24,364 bases of DNA from an uncultured Johnsonella sp. (GCA_900766185.1 CAAFUL010000023.1:1-24364), one strand, 5' to 3'. Counted from the stretch's first letter, positions 17,101-24,202 are shown. Program-made: numbers and translations. Notes: generated by a model from the letters alone, not told the origin.

Positions 17101-17337
17101 TTCGTCATAGGTAAAGTCCTCCGACTTCCACTCTTCTTCAAAACTTTCGCTACCATTGGAAGGAGTAGCCTGTTGATTTTGAGCTGTAATACTTTCCGTA
17201 CTGCTTATGCTTTCGCTTTCCGCTACTGAACTTATAGCGTTAAGAGGCAGTACTGTTGTTAATAACAGTACTAATATCAGCATAATACTGAGTTGCTTTT
17301 TGAGATAAAATACTTTAGCCTTCTTTTTTACATCCAT
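14137..17337 (-). CDS. BspA-like leucine-rich surface protein with choline-binding-type repeats
   Basis: A 1066-residue secreted protein. A signal peptide (KK..K then a hydrophobic core LSIMLILVLLLTTVLPL, likely cut near AISSVA) leads. Then come a first LRR_5 (BspA/TpLRR) block at about 70-310, two helical FIVAR-like units at about 310-435, a second LRR_5 block at about 440-740, another helical unit at about 745-815, a low-complexity D/N/K/T-rich linker to about 955, and three to four W/Y/G-rich repeats (GWWYK, GKWYYFNEEGYM, GVWYYL, SKWYYFNESGAM) of the choline- or glucan-binding type, for non-covalent wall attachment. I begin at 17337: an AGGAGAGGG site precedes this ATG and would be inside the longer frame from 17355. 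BspA-like proteins bind host matrix or other bacteria; that role is inferred. There is no LPXTG motif. Confidence 0.9.
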   Translation of the reverse strand: MDVKKKAKVFYLKKQLSIMLILVLLLTTVLPLNAISSVAESESISSTESITAQNQQATPSNGSESFEEEWKSEDFTYDEITEKLISTNSYYAITGFSEKGKAKILKNKALVIPATVEVMEKGNKVEKRITGIGKDAFAKKDIESLTINIPEGYKEYIIADGAFENNKLTEINIPFGVKFIESYAFRDNEIESLDLPETVVKVGNNSFTNNKISSLTVSDRVEKFQFDSFSFANNKLTEVHLPYSIFKLLKNVFINNTGYQDGKVLLYTRNKKHLETSTYIQPHSDYHEFRLMGEEVNRENLYKLIKTAAALELSDYTQESRDVLVEKLNAAQVAFAGEASTQEEINAAEAYLKQAIEALVPEGVNKRKLNENIKRIEERNLSALLYTAESYAALTSALNEAKRVFADASVSQEEVNLALSALLNSENALTIKEEAKYTLQDFTFEGSKITGFSASGKDKFEYNKDLLIPETNADGEAITEIADSAFENTKSDYIIRTDTGYSPSGLDSVVIPETVKRIGAKAFKYNKIKEVKLPDGLEYIGSLAFNGNQLTGIEIPDSVTDMGEGVFSLNRIAHAKLSNGMEKVAPGIFARNITIGHIDIPQGTKVIGKSAFSGCPIREINIPEGVERIEETAFLSHRIETLYLPPSVKIVEKQAFASNKKFRYLKYIKLSEGIEEIGSNAFKSGLVEEVDIPLSLKKLAKDAFNDNFNSEKDVIKTKVYSVSNEQIELLKNKANKHELILKTIDLTKLKNLIDSANNLKNSYKYQNAAEEKKTDFDKALFEALRVKNEPISQSNVNNHVDSLQRGIDNLDGSLAKEDKGKEEEKPDSQGKEPDKKEDGSKQDNKQDAKADDKQGGKVDDNKTADGNKTTDVNNITDNNKTVDDNKITDNNNQNTDNPNKKDDNKQGNNNTVNDSKNNNQNADQNQSNKAYQSYSYSSSGSGSSGSFGGSSKVMKSVKKKEKEGSWQRDAKGWWYKHKDSSYSKASWELIDGKWYYFNEEGYMFSGWLIKDGVWYYLATFGETEGSMLKGWQSINSKWYYFNESGAMLLNTSVSGYRLGADGAYIE

Positions 17338-17423
17338 CTTCCCTCTCCTCTTCATGCAATTTTATAGAAATCCCTACAAATCCCCCAATGATTTTCTATA
17401 ATAAGCATACTTTAATACTATTC

Positions 17424-17510
17424 TAAAAAGTCTATTGTATGTATTTTATCTTTAAAATATCTAAAAGTCTATAATATTATCTTTTTTCTTCAAAATATTA
17501 CTAAGTCTGT
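17424..17510 (-). promoter_or_regulatory. Direct repeats upstream of the surface protein gene
   Basis: CTAAAAAGTCT (17424), CTAAAAGTCT (17461) and CTAAGTCT (17502) lie about 38 and 41 bases apart, upstream of the surface-protein gene. They may be regulator sites or simple AT-rich similarity. A clear promoter is not evident; a TTATTAT sequence near 17400 on the minus strand may be the -10 box. Confidence 0.25.
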
Positions 17511-17528
17511 GATGTAATTTACATAAAT

Positions 17529-17600
17529 AATGGTTTATCGGGGAGTTGGCAACATAAACAATTATAATAGTTTGTGTTGCCAACTCCCCGACAAATCATT
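17529..17600. repeat. 72-bp near-perfect palindrome
   Basis: Bases 17529-17559 pair with 17570-17600: 31 positions with one mismatch and two G-T pairs, around a 10-base AT loop. It is 31 bases beyond the pnuC stop. Neither side has a T run, so it is not a textbook terminator; it may stabilise the pnuC mRNA or be a small palindromic element. Confidence 0.9.
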
Positions 17601-17631
17601 TTAGTAAGTGTTGTAGCGAGAGCTAGGTCTA

Positions 17632-18411
17632 TTACAGTATACTTTTATCCGGCTTTTCTCCCTTATGCTCTTTTATATACTTAGTCCACTTTATATAACC
17701 GTAGATTGAATTGGTCAGATATCCGGCTTTTAAGATAAGAAGTATAAACTGACCTGAGAGTATGTTTATAATAGCCTCTATTATACTGTCAAGTATCCAA
17801 GCAATCCATTGCTCACGCAAACGCAACAGTATAAAGATTCCGTTTGCCATACCTACCGCACTTACCAAAGCATCAAGATAGTTTACCCATGTTTCCAAGT
17901 TTCTATTTCCGCCAAAAAGCTCGGTTTGAACATTTATTTTTGACATAAGTGTACCTACAACTACAGTCCATACTATAATGGCTGCAATTACTCCAACTTC
18001 TGCCCAACCGGAAAGTTTTCTTACCTTTGTAAGATCCTCTTCTTTCTTATCCGGATGCTTATGCCAATTGATAAAGCTTATTATGTCTATAGGTATCCAA
18101 AAAAGTAAAGTAACACTCAAGGTTGCAAATCTAAACATTAAAACCCACGGAATCAATATTTCCGTAAGCTCAACTCCAAGTGATACTATAAAATTCCATT
18201 TTGACTGTTTTGATATAAGAAGCTCACATAAAATATTAAGAAAAATATTTAGCAAATATAAGGTTGCAATTATTCCACCCTTAACGCCATTGATGTCTTC
18301 TTCCGGGAATAAAATAGAAAATAATACAGCCAAAAATAAAATAGTGAAAAACCACCACTTCTCATAGGTGGTAAAGTAATTCCACAATTCTCTTGTTCTT
18401 AGTTTAAACAT
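17632..18411 (-). CDS. pnuC: PnuC family vitamin (probably nicotinamide riboside) transporter
   Basis: A 259-residue membrane protein with about seven hydrophobic helices. The C-terminal REQWIAWILDSIIEAIINIL and YLTNSIYGYIKWTKYIK segments match the W-x-x-W and NSIYGYxxW signatures of PnuC proteins. The middle has WIPIDIISFINWHKHPD, and ETWVNYLDALVSAVGMANGI supplies the polar lining. PnuC carriers move nicotinamide riboside by facilitated diffusion; related PnuT and PnuX handle thiamine and riboflavin, which cannot be excluded. Start is ATG, with AGGAGA about 11 bases upstream. The region just upstream holds a MITE copy and a second repeat pair; I see no recognisable NAD, TPP or FMN riboswitch. 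The gene stands alone, with neighbours unrelated to NAD synthesis. Confidence 0.85.
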   Translation of the reverse strand: MFKLRTRELWNYFTTYEKWWFFTILFLAVLFSILFPEEDINGVKGGIIATLYLLNIFLNILCELLISKQSKWNFIVSLGVELTEILIPWVLMFRFATLSVTLLFWIPIDIISFINWHKHPDKKEEDLTKVRKLSGWAEVGVIAAIIVWTVVVGTLMSKINVQTELFGGNRNLETWVNYLDALVSAVGMANGIFILLRLREQWIAWILDSIIEAIINILSGQFILLILKAGYLTNSIYGYIKWTKYIKEHKGEKPDKSIL

Positions 18412-18446
18412 CCCCTAATCTTCTCCTATTTATTTTTTTATTTTAT

Positions 18447-18606
18447 ACAGTTTTGCCGGTTTAGATATCCATGCATAATATGCCAAATAAAAGCAAGTTT
18501 TCAGGTGTATATCTATCAAACTACTGCAGGAATTCATCTTCGCCTAATTTATAAATAAAATTCAAACATTTTTAGTTTTTGGGATAAAGATGAATGAACT
18601 ACCGAA
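18447..18606. mobile_element. MITE-like element, family 1, copy 2
   Basis: It aligns with copies 1 and 3 throughout. The first hairpin keeps a shortened right arm (GGTGTATATCTA, near 18503-18514). The second pairs 18532-18540 with 18587-18595. The outer inverted repeats are the most decayed of the three copies. It abuts the family 2 pair at 18609 and lies 36 bases upstream of pnuC, probably within its leader. Confidence 0.78.
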
Positions 18607-18608
18607 AT

Positions 18609-18723
18609 ATATCATTGATATCCGGACTTATTATTACTTTGTCAATAGATTGTAACATATACATAATAAAGAAAGTTGGGACTTACTCTACTATTGCTGA
18701 TATTAATTAAATGTCAATGATAC
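18609..18723. mobile_element. MITE-like element, family 2, left copy
   Basis: A ~115-bp unit bounded by ATATCATTGATAT (18609-18621) and ATGTCAATGATAC (18711-18723), inverse at 11 of 13 positions. It is repeated in reverse at 18740-18853, about two thirds identical across the arms. It has no coding capacity and starts where family 1 copy 2 ends. Confidence 0.65.
18617..18645 (-). promoter_or_regulatory. Possible pnuC promoter inside a repeat
   Basis: On the minus strand TTGACA (18640-18645) is a perfect -35 box, but the spaced -10 (GATATC at 17 bases, or TATCAA at 19) is weak. If used, the pnuC transcript would carry the whole family 1 copy as leader. Confidence 0.4.
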
Positions 18724-18739
18724 TATACACTAGTTCAAT

Positions 18740-18853
18740 ATATCGTTGATATTTAATTAAAACCGAAAATATTAAATCAAAGGTCAGTTCTCTTTATTAT
18801 ATAGTGTTACTACATATCAACAAAGCTGTAATAAGTCTAGATATCAACGATAC
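18740..18853. mobile_element. MITE-like element, family 2, right copy (inverted)
   Basis: Bounded by ATATCGTTGATAT (18740-18752) and ATATCAACGATAC (18841-18853), inverse at 12 of 13 positions. Sixteen bases separate it from the left copy, so the pair forms a 245-bp imperfect palindrome; conserved stretches include GACTTATTA, TAATAAAGA and TTAATTAAAT. Confidence 0.65.
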
Positions 18854-18962
18854 ACTACACCGGCAAAGCTGTAATTTTATTTTTTAAGTTCTATAGGAAA
18901 GATTATTATGATAACTACTATCAATTACAGAATGTTTTACTATATTAGTTAAAATGCAATAT

Positions 18963-19012
18963 AAAAAGCTTTCCTAAGAACTTTAGCATTAAAATTCTTA
19001 AGAAAGCCTTTT
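18963..19012 (-). terminator. Intrinsic terminator, mainly minus strand
   Basis: GCTTTCCTAAGAA (18968-18980) pairs with 18995-19007, with one mismatch, and TTTTTAT follows on the minus strand. The plus strand has a shorter CTTTTAG tail. The nearest upstream minus-strand gene is tuf, 520 bases away. Confidence 0.6.
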
Positions 19013-19077
19013 AGTTTTAAATATAACAAGCTAAACCGACTTATTAAATTCTCTTGAATTTTTAGCATCGTCCTATA

Positions 19078-19109
19078 TTAAGAAAGTATCTAATACGATA
19101 CTTTCTTAA
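19078..19109. repeat. Perfect 13-bp hairpin
   Basis: TTAAGAAAGTATC (19078-19090) is inverted exactly at 19097-19109 around a 6-base loop. The 3' side in either direction has only short A or T runs, so terminator activity is uncertain. It shares TTAAGAAAG with the previous stem. Confidence 0.7.
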
Positions 19110-19319
19110 AACCTAATTAATTGAACACGCATTTGCTTTAATGTGCTCGCCTGTTTATACTTAAACTAATACTGTAAGTATTTTTTTGCTTTGTAATTTG
19201 TACGAAACGGTAATCAGTTTAAATACCATTAAATCAGTATAAAGAACACTGCTTGCTTTGCAAATTCCATGCCAAAAACACCTTAACAGGCATCTTGTTA
19301 ATTAATATCGGACAATACT
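19110..19319. other. Spacer with no recognisable gene
   Basis: No frame with a ribosome site and no RNA gene is visible. An ATGCC/GGCAT pair (19269-19273, 19289-19293) is too short to interpret. Confidence 0.6.
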
Positions 19320-19444
19320 AAAGGAGGCTTCTGCTTTGATGCACTAAGCCAATTTTTATCTGTAATAGTGTTATATAAGCTATATTCCACTACCACTGCT
19401 TTAGATAAAAAGCTTATATGCATCATCGCACTTATACCTCCTTT
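19320..19444. repeat. 125-bp imperfect palindrome downstream of tuf
   Basis: Nested helices share nearly one register: 19320-19327 with 19437-19444, 19332-19334 with 19428-19430, 19338-19343 with 19419-19424, 19345-19349 with 19412-19416, 19353-19361 with 19403-19411 (nine perfect pairs) and 19367-19370 with 19394-19397, with an AGCT-centred tip. The outermost arms read AAGGAGG and CCTCCTT, a Shine-Dalgarno-like sequence and its complement. It may be a palindromic element or a structured 3' region of the tuf transcript. Confidence 0.7.
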
Positions 19445-19474
19445 TATTTTGAATTACTATCAGCTTTTATATGT

Positions 19475-19496
19475 AAAGGGTAAAGCTAAACCCTTT
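19475..19496 (-). terminator. Weak hairpin after tuf
   Basis: AAAGGG (19475-19480) pairs with CCCTTT (19491-19496) 33 bases after the tuf stop. The minus-strand tail is ACATAT, not a T run, so termination here is doubtful. Confidence 0.35.
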
Positions 19497-19529
19497 TATC
19501 TGCAAACTCTAATTATATAAATGAAAAGA

Positions 19530-20729
19530 TTACTCTATGATCTTAGCAACTCTTCCTGAACCTACTGTTCTACCACCCTCACGGATAGCGAAACGAAGAC
19601 CCTGCTCACAAGCAATCGGGTGAATAAGCTCTATAGTCATTTCTACATTATCACCCGGCATGCACATTTCTGTTCCTGCAGGTAACTCACAAACACCTGT
19701 GATGTCTGTTGTTCTGAAGTAGAACTGTGGACGATAGTTGTTGAAGAATGGTGTATGACGACCACCTTCTTCCTTAGTTAATACATAGACCTGTGCTGTG
19801 AACTTCTTATGGCAGGTAACTGTACCCGGCTTAGCAAGAACCTGTCCACGCTCGATCTCTGTTCTCTGAATACCACGAAGAAGTGCTCCGATGTTATCAC
19901 CTGCCTGAGCCTGATCAAGGAGCTTTCTGAACATCTCTATACCTGTAACAACTGTCTTCTTAACATCCTCATGAATACCTAAGATCTCAACTTCTGAGTT
20001 GATTACCAATGTACCTCTCTCAACACGACCTGTAGCAACCGTACCACGACCTGTAATTGTAAATACATCCTCTACAGGCATAAGGAATGGCTTATCAACA
20101 TCTCTGTCAGGATTTGGAATGTATGAGTCAACCGCATCCATAAGTTCCATGATCTTGTCTGCCCATGGTCCGTTAGGATCGTTAAGTGCCTGAAGAGCTG
20201 AACCTTGGATAACAGGGATGTCATCACCAGGGAACTCATACTCTGAAAGAAGCTCTCTGATCTCCATTTCTACAAGCTCTAAAAGCTCTGCATCATCAAC
20301 CATATCGCACTTGTTCATAAATACTACGATATAAGGAACGCCTACCTGACGAGAAAGAAGGATATGCTCTCTTGTCTGTGCCATAACTCCGTCAGTTGCA
20401 GCAACAACCAGGATAGCTCCGTCCATCTGTGCAGCACCTGTGATCATGTTCTTTACATAGTCAGCGTGTCCCGGACAGTCAACATGAGCATAGTGTCTGT
20501 TAGCAGTCTCGTACTCAACATGAGATGTGGAAATTGTAATACCCCTCTCCTTCTCTTCCGGAGCCTTGTCGATCTTATCGAAATCTACAACCTTGTTGGT
20601 ATCTGATGGTAACTTTGTAGCTAAAACCTTGGTAATAGCAGCTGTAAGTGTTGTCTTACCATGGTCAACATGTCCTATAGTACCAATGTTAGCATGAGGC
20701 TTGTTTCTATCAAATTTTGCTTTTGCCAT
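19530..20729 (-). CDS. tuf: Elongation factor Tu
   Basis: EF-Tu brings aminoacyl-tRNA to the ribosome as a GTP complex. The 399-residue protein carries the G motifs GHVDHGKT (about 19-26), DCPGHADY and NKCD, the effector region RGITIS, and domains 2 and 3 through to GGRTVGSGRVAKI at the end. Start is ATG 20729 with AAGGAGG; the longer frame to 20762 would add 11 unlikely residues. It is last in the rpsL-rpsG-fusA-tuf block but is separated from fusA by 137 bases that contain a near-consensus promoter (20787-20815), so it can be made independently at high level. A perfect ATGTGC/GCACAT hairpin (20750-20764) sits a few bases upstream of the ribosome site. The sequence alone does not say whether another tuf copy exists. 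Confidence 0.98.
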   Translation of the reverse strand: MAKAKFDRNKPHANIGTIGHVDHGKTTLTAAITKVLATKLPSDTNKVVDFDKIDKAPEEKERGITISTSHVEYETANRHYAHVDCPGHADYVKNMITGAAQMDGAILVVAATDGVMAQTREHILLSRQVGVPYIVVFMNKCDMVDDAELLELVEMEIRELLSEYEFPGDDIPVIQGSALQALNDPNGPWADKIMELMDAVDSYIPNPDRDVDKPFLMPVEDVFTITGRGTVATGRVERGTLVINSEVEILGIHEDVKKTVVTGIEMFRKLLDQAQAGDNIGALLRGIQRTEIERGQVLAKPGTVTCHKKFTAQVYVLTKEEGGRHTPFFNNYRPQFYFRTTDITGVCELPAGTEMCMPGDNVEMTIELIHPIACEQGLRFAIREGGRTVGSGRVAKIIE

Positions 20730-20786
20730 TTCAAAAATCCTCCTTAAATATGTGCCTTGCACATCTAAATTTTATAGTTAAAATTC

Positions 20787-20815
20787 ATTATATAATAAAT
20801 ATATCTTATTAGCAA
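20787..20815 (-). promoter_or_regulatory. Internal promoter for tuf
   Basis: Minus strand TTGCTA (20810-20815) and TATAAT (20787-20792) are exactly 17 bases apart, 57 bases before the tuf start. It lets tuf be expressed apart from the ribosomal protein transcript. Confidence 0.7.
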
Positions 20816-20866
20816 TAATGTATTAAAGTTTAAATCATAGCTATTTTTTTCTAATTATAAAAGGTA

Positions 20867-22987
20867 TTATTTACCCTTTCTTTCAGCTACTATCTTTTCT
20901 TGAACGGACTTTGGAACCTGCTCATATTTCTCAAAGAACATTGAGTAGTTTCCACGACCTTGTGTCTTTGAACGAAGGTCTGTAGCATATCCGAACATCT
21001 CTGAAAGCGGAACGAATGCATTGATCTGCTTACCGCCACCGATGTCTTCCATACCTTCAATGCGTCCACGCCTTGAGTTGATATCTCCGATAACATCTCC
21101 CATGTACTCTTCCGGCATAGTTACTTCAACCTTCATGATAGGCTCTAACAGTACAGCTCCCGCCTTAGCCATAGCATCCTTGAATGCAAGTGAACCTGCG
21201 ATATGGAAAGCCATTTCTGATGAGTCTACTTCGTGGTATGAACCGTCAAATACATTGGCATAGATACCGAGTACAGGGAAGCCTCCCAAGATACCTGCCT
21301 TAGCAGCTTCTTCGATACCCTCTCCGACTGCCGGTATGTATTCCTTAGGAATAGCACCGCCGACAACGCTTGACTCGAACTTAAATACCTGCTCCGCATT
21401 GGCATCCATAGGCTCGAATCTAACCTTACAGTGTCCGTACTGTCCACGTCCACCTGACTGTTTAGCGTACTTACTGTCAACTTCAACTGTCTTGGTAAAT
21501 GTCTCTTTATATGCAACCTGAGGTGCACCTACATTTGCCTCAACATTAAACTCTCTTAAAAGCCTGTCTACGATAATCTCAAGGTGAAGCTCACCCATAC
21601 CTGAGATGATGGTCTGTCCTGTTTCAGGATTGGTCTTTGCCCTGAAAGTAGGATCTTCTTCTGCAAGTTTTTGCAGTGCATCTATCATCTTGGTCTGTCC
21701 TGCCTTAGTCTTAGGCTCTATAGCTATGTCTATAACAGGCTCAGGGAATTCCATAGACTCAAGTATTACAGGATGCTGCTCATCACAAAGTGTATCTCCG
21801 GTAGTAGTGGTCTTAAATCCTACTGCTGCCGCAATATCTCCTGAATAAACTTTTTCAATTTCCTGTCTCTTGTTTGCGTGCATCTGTAAAATACGTCCAA
21901 CACGCTCTTTCTTACCCTTAGTTGCATTAAGTACATATGAACCTGAATTAACGGTTCCTGAATATACTCTAAAGAATGCAAGCTTTCCTACGAACGGGTC
22001 TGTCATTATCTTAAATGCCAAAGCTGAGAAAGGCTCTTCATCGGAAGAATGTCTTTCTATTTCATTGCCATCAAGATCAACACCCTTTATAGCAGGTATA
22101 TCTACAGGTGAAGGCATATACTCGATAACGGCATCAAGTAACTTTTGCACACCTCTGTTACGATATGCAGAACCGCAAAGTACCGGTATAGCCTTGCAAT
22201 CGCAAGTTGCCTTTCTGAGTACTTTTTTAAGTTCCTCCATTGAAGGCTCGTTACCTTCGAGATATTCCATCATAAGCTCATCATCAAGCTCACAAATTTT
22301 TTCTACCATTTCTGAACGATAAAGCTCAGCGTCATCTTTATAATCTGCCGGTATATCTTCTACTGTAATATTCTCACCCTTGTCGTCATTGTAAATATAC
22401 GCCTTCATTTCCATAAGGTCTATTACACCTTTAAACTCGTCTTCCTTACCGATAGGAATAGTCAGTATAATGGTGTTCTTACCGAGACGGGTACGGATTT
22501 GATCGACCGCTCCGTAGAAGTTGGCACCAAGTATGTCCATCTTGTTTATAAATGCCATACGAGGTACATTATATGTGTCTGCCTGTCTCCAAACATTTTC
22601 AGACTGTGGCTCTACACCACCCTTTGCACAGAATACACCTACCGCACCGTCAAGTACACGAAGTGATCTTTCAACCTCAACTGTAAAGTCAACATGCCCA
22701 GGTGTGTCTATGATATTGATACGATTCTCCAGCGCGCCCGGCTTAAGCTTAGTGAACTCTTGTAAAGTCCAGTGGCAAGTAGTCGCGGCTGAAGTTATTG
22801 TGATACCTCTTTCCTGCTCCTGTTCCATCCAGTCCATGGTTGCAGTTCCTTCATGTGTATCACCTATTTTATAATTAACTCCGGTATAATATAGGATACG
22901 CTCTGTAAGTGTGGTCTTACCGGCATCTATATGAGCCATGATTCCTATATTTCTGGTCCTCTCAAGAGGATATTCTCTTCCAGCCAA
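20867..22987 (-). CDS. fusA: Elongation factor G
   Basis: EF-G is the GTPase that translocates tRNA and mRNA on the ribosome. The 706-residue protein shows G1 AHIDAGKT (about 18-25), RGITITSAAT, DTPGHVDF and NKMD, then the domain II-V pattern including SGMGELHLEI, GGRGQYGH and SRRGRIEGM near the end. Translation begins with TTG, confirmed by the AGAGGGG site about 7 bases upstream and by MAGREYPLERTRNIGI matching the normal N-terminus; no ATG or GTG is available. It follows rpsG by 15 bases. A TTG start on so abundant a protein is unusual (see findings). Resistance mutations cannot be judged without an alignment. Confidence 0.98.
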   Translation of the reverse strand: MAGREYPLERTRNIGIMAHIDAGKTTLTERILYYTGVNYKIGDTHEGTATMDWMEQEQERGITITSAATTCHWTLQEFTKLKPGALENRINIIDTPGHVDFTVEVERSLRVLDGAVGVFCAKGGVEPQSENVWRQADTYNVPRMAFINKMDILGANFYGAVDQIRTRLGKNTIILTIPIGKEDEFKGVIDLMEMKAYIYNDDKGENITVEDIPADYKDDAELYRSEMVEKICELDDELMMEYLEGNEPSMEELKKVLRKATCDCKAIPVLCGSAYRNRGVQKLLDAVIEYMPSPVDIPAIKGVDLDGNEIERHSSDEEPFSALAFKIMTDPFVGKLAFFRVYSGTVNSGSYVLNATKGKKERVGRILQMHANKRQEIEKVYSGDIAAAVGFKTTTTGDTLCDEQHPVILESMEFPEPVIDIAIEPKTKAGQTKMIDALQKLAEEDPTFRAKTNPETGQTIISGMGELHLEIIVDRLLREFNVEANVGAPQVAYKETFTKTVEVDSKYAKQSGGRGQYGHCKVRFEPMDANAEQVFKFESSVVGGAIPKEYIPAVGEGIEEAAKAGILGGFPVLGIYANVFDGSYHEVDSSEMAFHIAGSLAFKDAMAKAGAVLLEPIMKVEVTMPEEYMGDVIGDINSRRGRIEGMEDIGGGKQINAFVPLSEMFGYATDLRSKTQGRGNYSMFFEKYEQVPKSVQEKIVAERKGK

Positions 22988-23002
22988 TTTATTGCCCCTC
23001 TC

Positions 23003-23473
23003 TTAGAATCTATAATGTGCAAATGCCTTATTAGCCTCTGCCATTCTATGCATTTCTTCTTTTCTCTTAACAGCTGCACCTGTGTTGTTAGCTGCATCCA
23101 TTAATTCGTTGGCAAGTCTTTCCTCCTGTGTCTTCTCTCCTCTCTTACGAGAAAAAAGAGTAAGCCATCTAAGAGCAAGTGCCTGTCTTCTCTCAGGTTT
23201 TACTTCTATAGGTACCTGATATGTTGCTCCACCTATTCTCTTTGCTTTTACTTCAAGCACCGGCATAATGTTGTTCATAGCTTCTTCAAACACTTCTACA
23301 GCGTCTTTGCCGGTCTTTTCAGCTATTCTTTCGAATGCTCCGTATACGATCTTTTGCGCTACACCCTTTTTACCATCCAACATAATGTTGTTTACAAGCT
23401 TGGTAACTATCTTGTTGTTGTATAAAGGATCTGCAAGCACATCTCTTTTCTGTATATGTCCCTTACGTGGCAC
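23003..23473 (-). CDS. rpsG: 30S ribosomal protein S7
   Basis: S7 is a primary 16S-binding protein of the small-subunit head. The 156-residue sequence opens PRKGHIQKRDVLADPLYNN and contains KLVNNIMLDGKKG, VEVKPERRQALALRWL and the typical end NKAFAHYRF. It starts with GTG after AAGGAGG. Upstream, TTAATGTT/AACATTAA (23498-23517) forms a hairpin with a 4-base loop about 25 bases before the start, a possible site for the translational feedback known for this operon in other bacteria; that link is inferred. The spacer to rpsL is 155 bases. Confidence 0.97.
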   Translation of the reverse strand: MPRKGHIQKRDVLADPLYNNKIVTKLVNNIMLDGKKGVAQKIVYGAFERIAEKTGKDAVEVFEEAMNNIMPVLEVKAKRIGGATYQVPIEVKPERRQALALRWLTLFSRKRGEKTQEERLANELMDAANNTGAAVKRKEEMHRMAEANKAFAHYRF

Positions 23474-23628
23474 GTTTCTTCCCTCCTTAATTAAGTCTTA
23501 ATGTTAAAAAACATTAATGTGGCATTAGATCTTCGGTACTCATATGTTTCTCATATGCGTCGTGCTACTTATATATTTTATCTGCAACCCACAGATTATA
23601 TACAATCCAGCACTACCTTGGGGTCTAA

Positions 23629-24048
23629 TTATTTCTTATCTTTAGGTCTCTTTGCTCCGTACTTGGAACGAGCCTGCTTTCTGTTTGCAACACCCGCAGT
23701 ATCAAGTGTACCACGAACTATATGATATCTTGTACCCGGTAAGTCCTTTACTCTTCCTCCACGGATAAGTACCACGCTATGCTCCTGTAAGTTATGTCCC
23801 TCACCTGGGATATAGCTTGTTACTTCCATACCGTTAGACAGACGAACTCTGGCAATCTTACGAAGTGCTGAGTTAGGCTTCTTAGGTGTAGCGGTCTTAA
23901 CAGCTGTACACACGCCTCTTTTTTGAGGAGCGGATGTATCGGTCGCCTTCTTATGAAGAGAGTTGAATCCCTTTTGAAGAGCCGGTGCTGTAGATTTCTT
24001 CACTGAAACCTCTCTGCCTTTTCTAACTAATTGGTTAAATGTTGGCAT
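23629..24048 (-). CDS. rpsL: 30S ribosomal protein S12
   Basis: S12 lies at the decoding centre. The 139-residue protein starts MPTFNQLVRKGRE after a strong AAAGGAGG site at 24048; the frame runs further upstream to 24195 but has no support. Compared with the 124-residue proteobacterial form it has the N-terminal insertion common in Gram-positives. TPKKPNSALRK (about 54-64) retains the lysines whose changes cause streptomycin resistance, and GGRVKDLPG holds the aspartate that RimO methylthiolates, so the sequence looks wild type at these sites. A short spacer and a promoter separate it from the MITE copy beyond 24203. It is the first gene of the str operon. Confidence 0.97.
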   Translation of the reverse strand: MPTFNQLVRKGREVSVKKSTAPALQKGFNSLHKKATDTSAPQKRGVCTAVKTATPKKPNSALRKIARVRLSNGMEVTSYIPGEGHNLQEHSVVLIRGGRVKDLPGTRYHIVRGTLDTAGVANRKQARSKYGAKRPKDKK

Positions 24049-24130
24049 TCTTTTTTTACCTCCTTTTAGATTGTATAAATTCTTAGGTTGCTGTGTAAGC
24101 AGCTTAATATGCCTGTAGGCATACCATCTT

Positions 24131-24158
24131 AGTATAGCATACAGGCAACATTTGTCAA
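24131..24158 (-). promoter_or_regulatory. Promoter of the str operon
   Basis: Minus strand TTGACA (24153-24158, perfect) and TATACT (24131-24136) are 16 bases apart, with TGC before the -10 as an extended box. The leader carries a TATGCC/GGCATA hairpin (24110-24125) before rpsL. Confidence 0.85.
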
Positions 24159-24202
24159 GTATCGGATTTATAATGTGTCTGACAAATATTTGCATTTTTG
24201 TT

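Noticed and set aside
17529..17600. Ordinary intrinsic terminator
   Set aside because: The stem is far longer than usual and lacks a T tail on both strands.
18412..18650. NAD, TPP or FMN riboswitch ahead of pnuC
   Set aside because: None of the conserved motifs I know for these classes is present; the region is explained by two repeat families.
21870..22322. 150-residue plus-strand frame
   Set aside because: Lies wholly antisense to fusA, which has every EF-G motif; serine-rich composition is typical of such shadows.
24049..24195. Extended N-terminus for S12
   Set aside because: Would run through the str promoter and leader, and the strong ribosome site lies before 24048.
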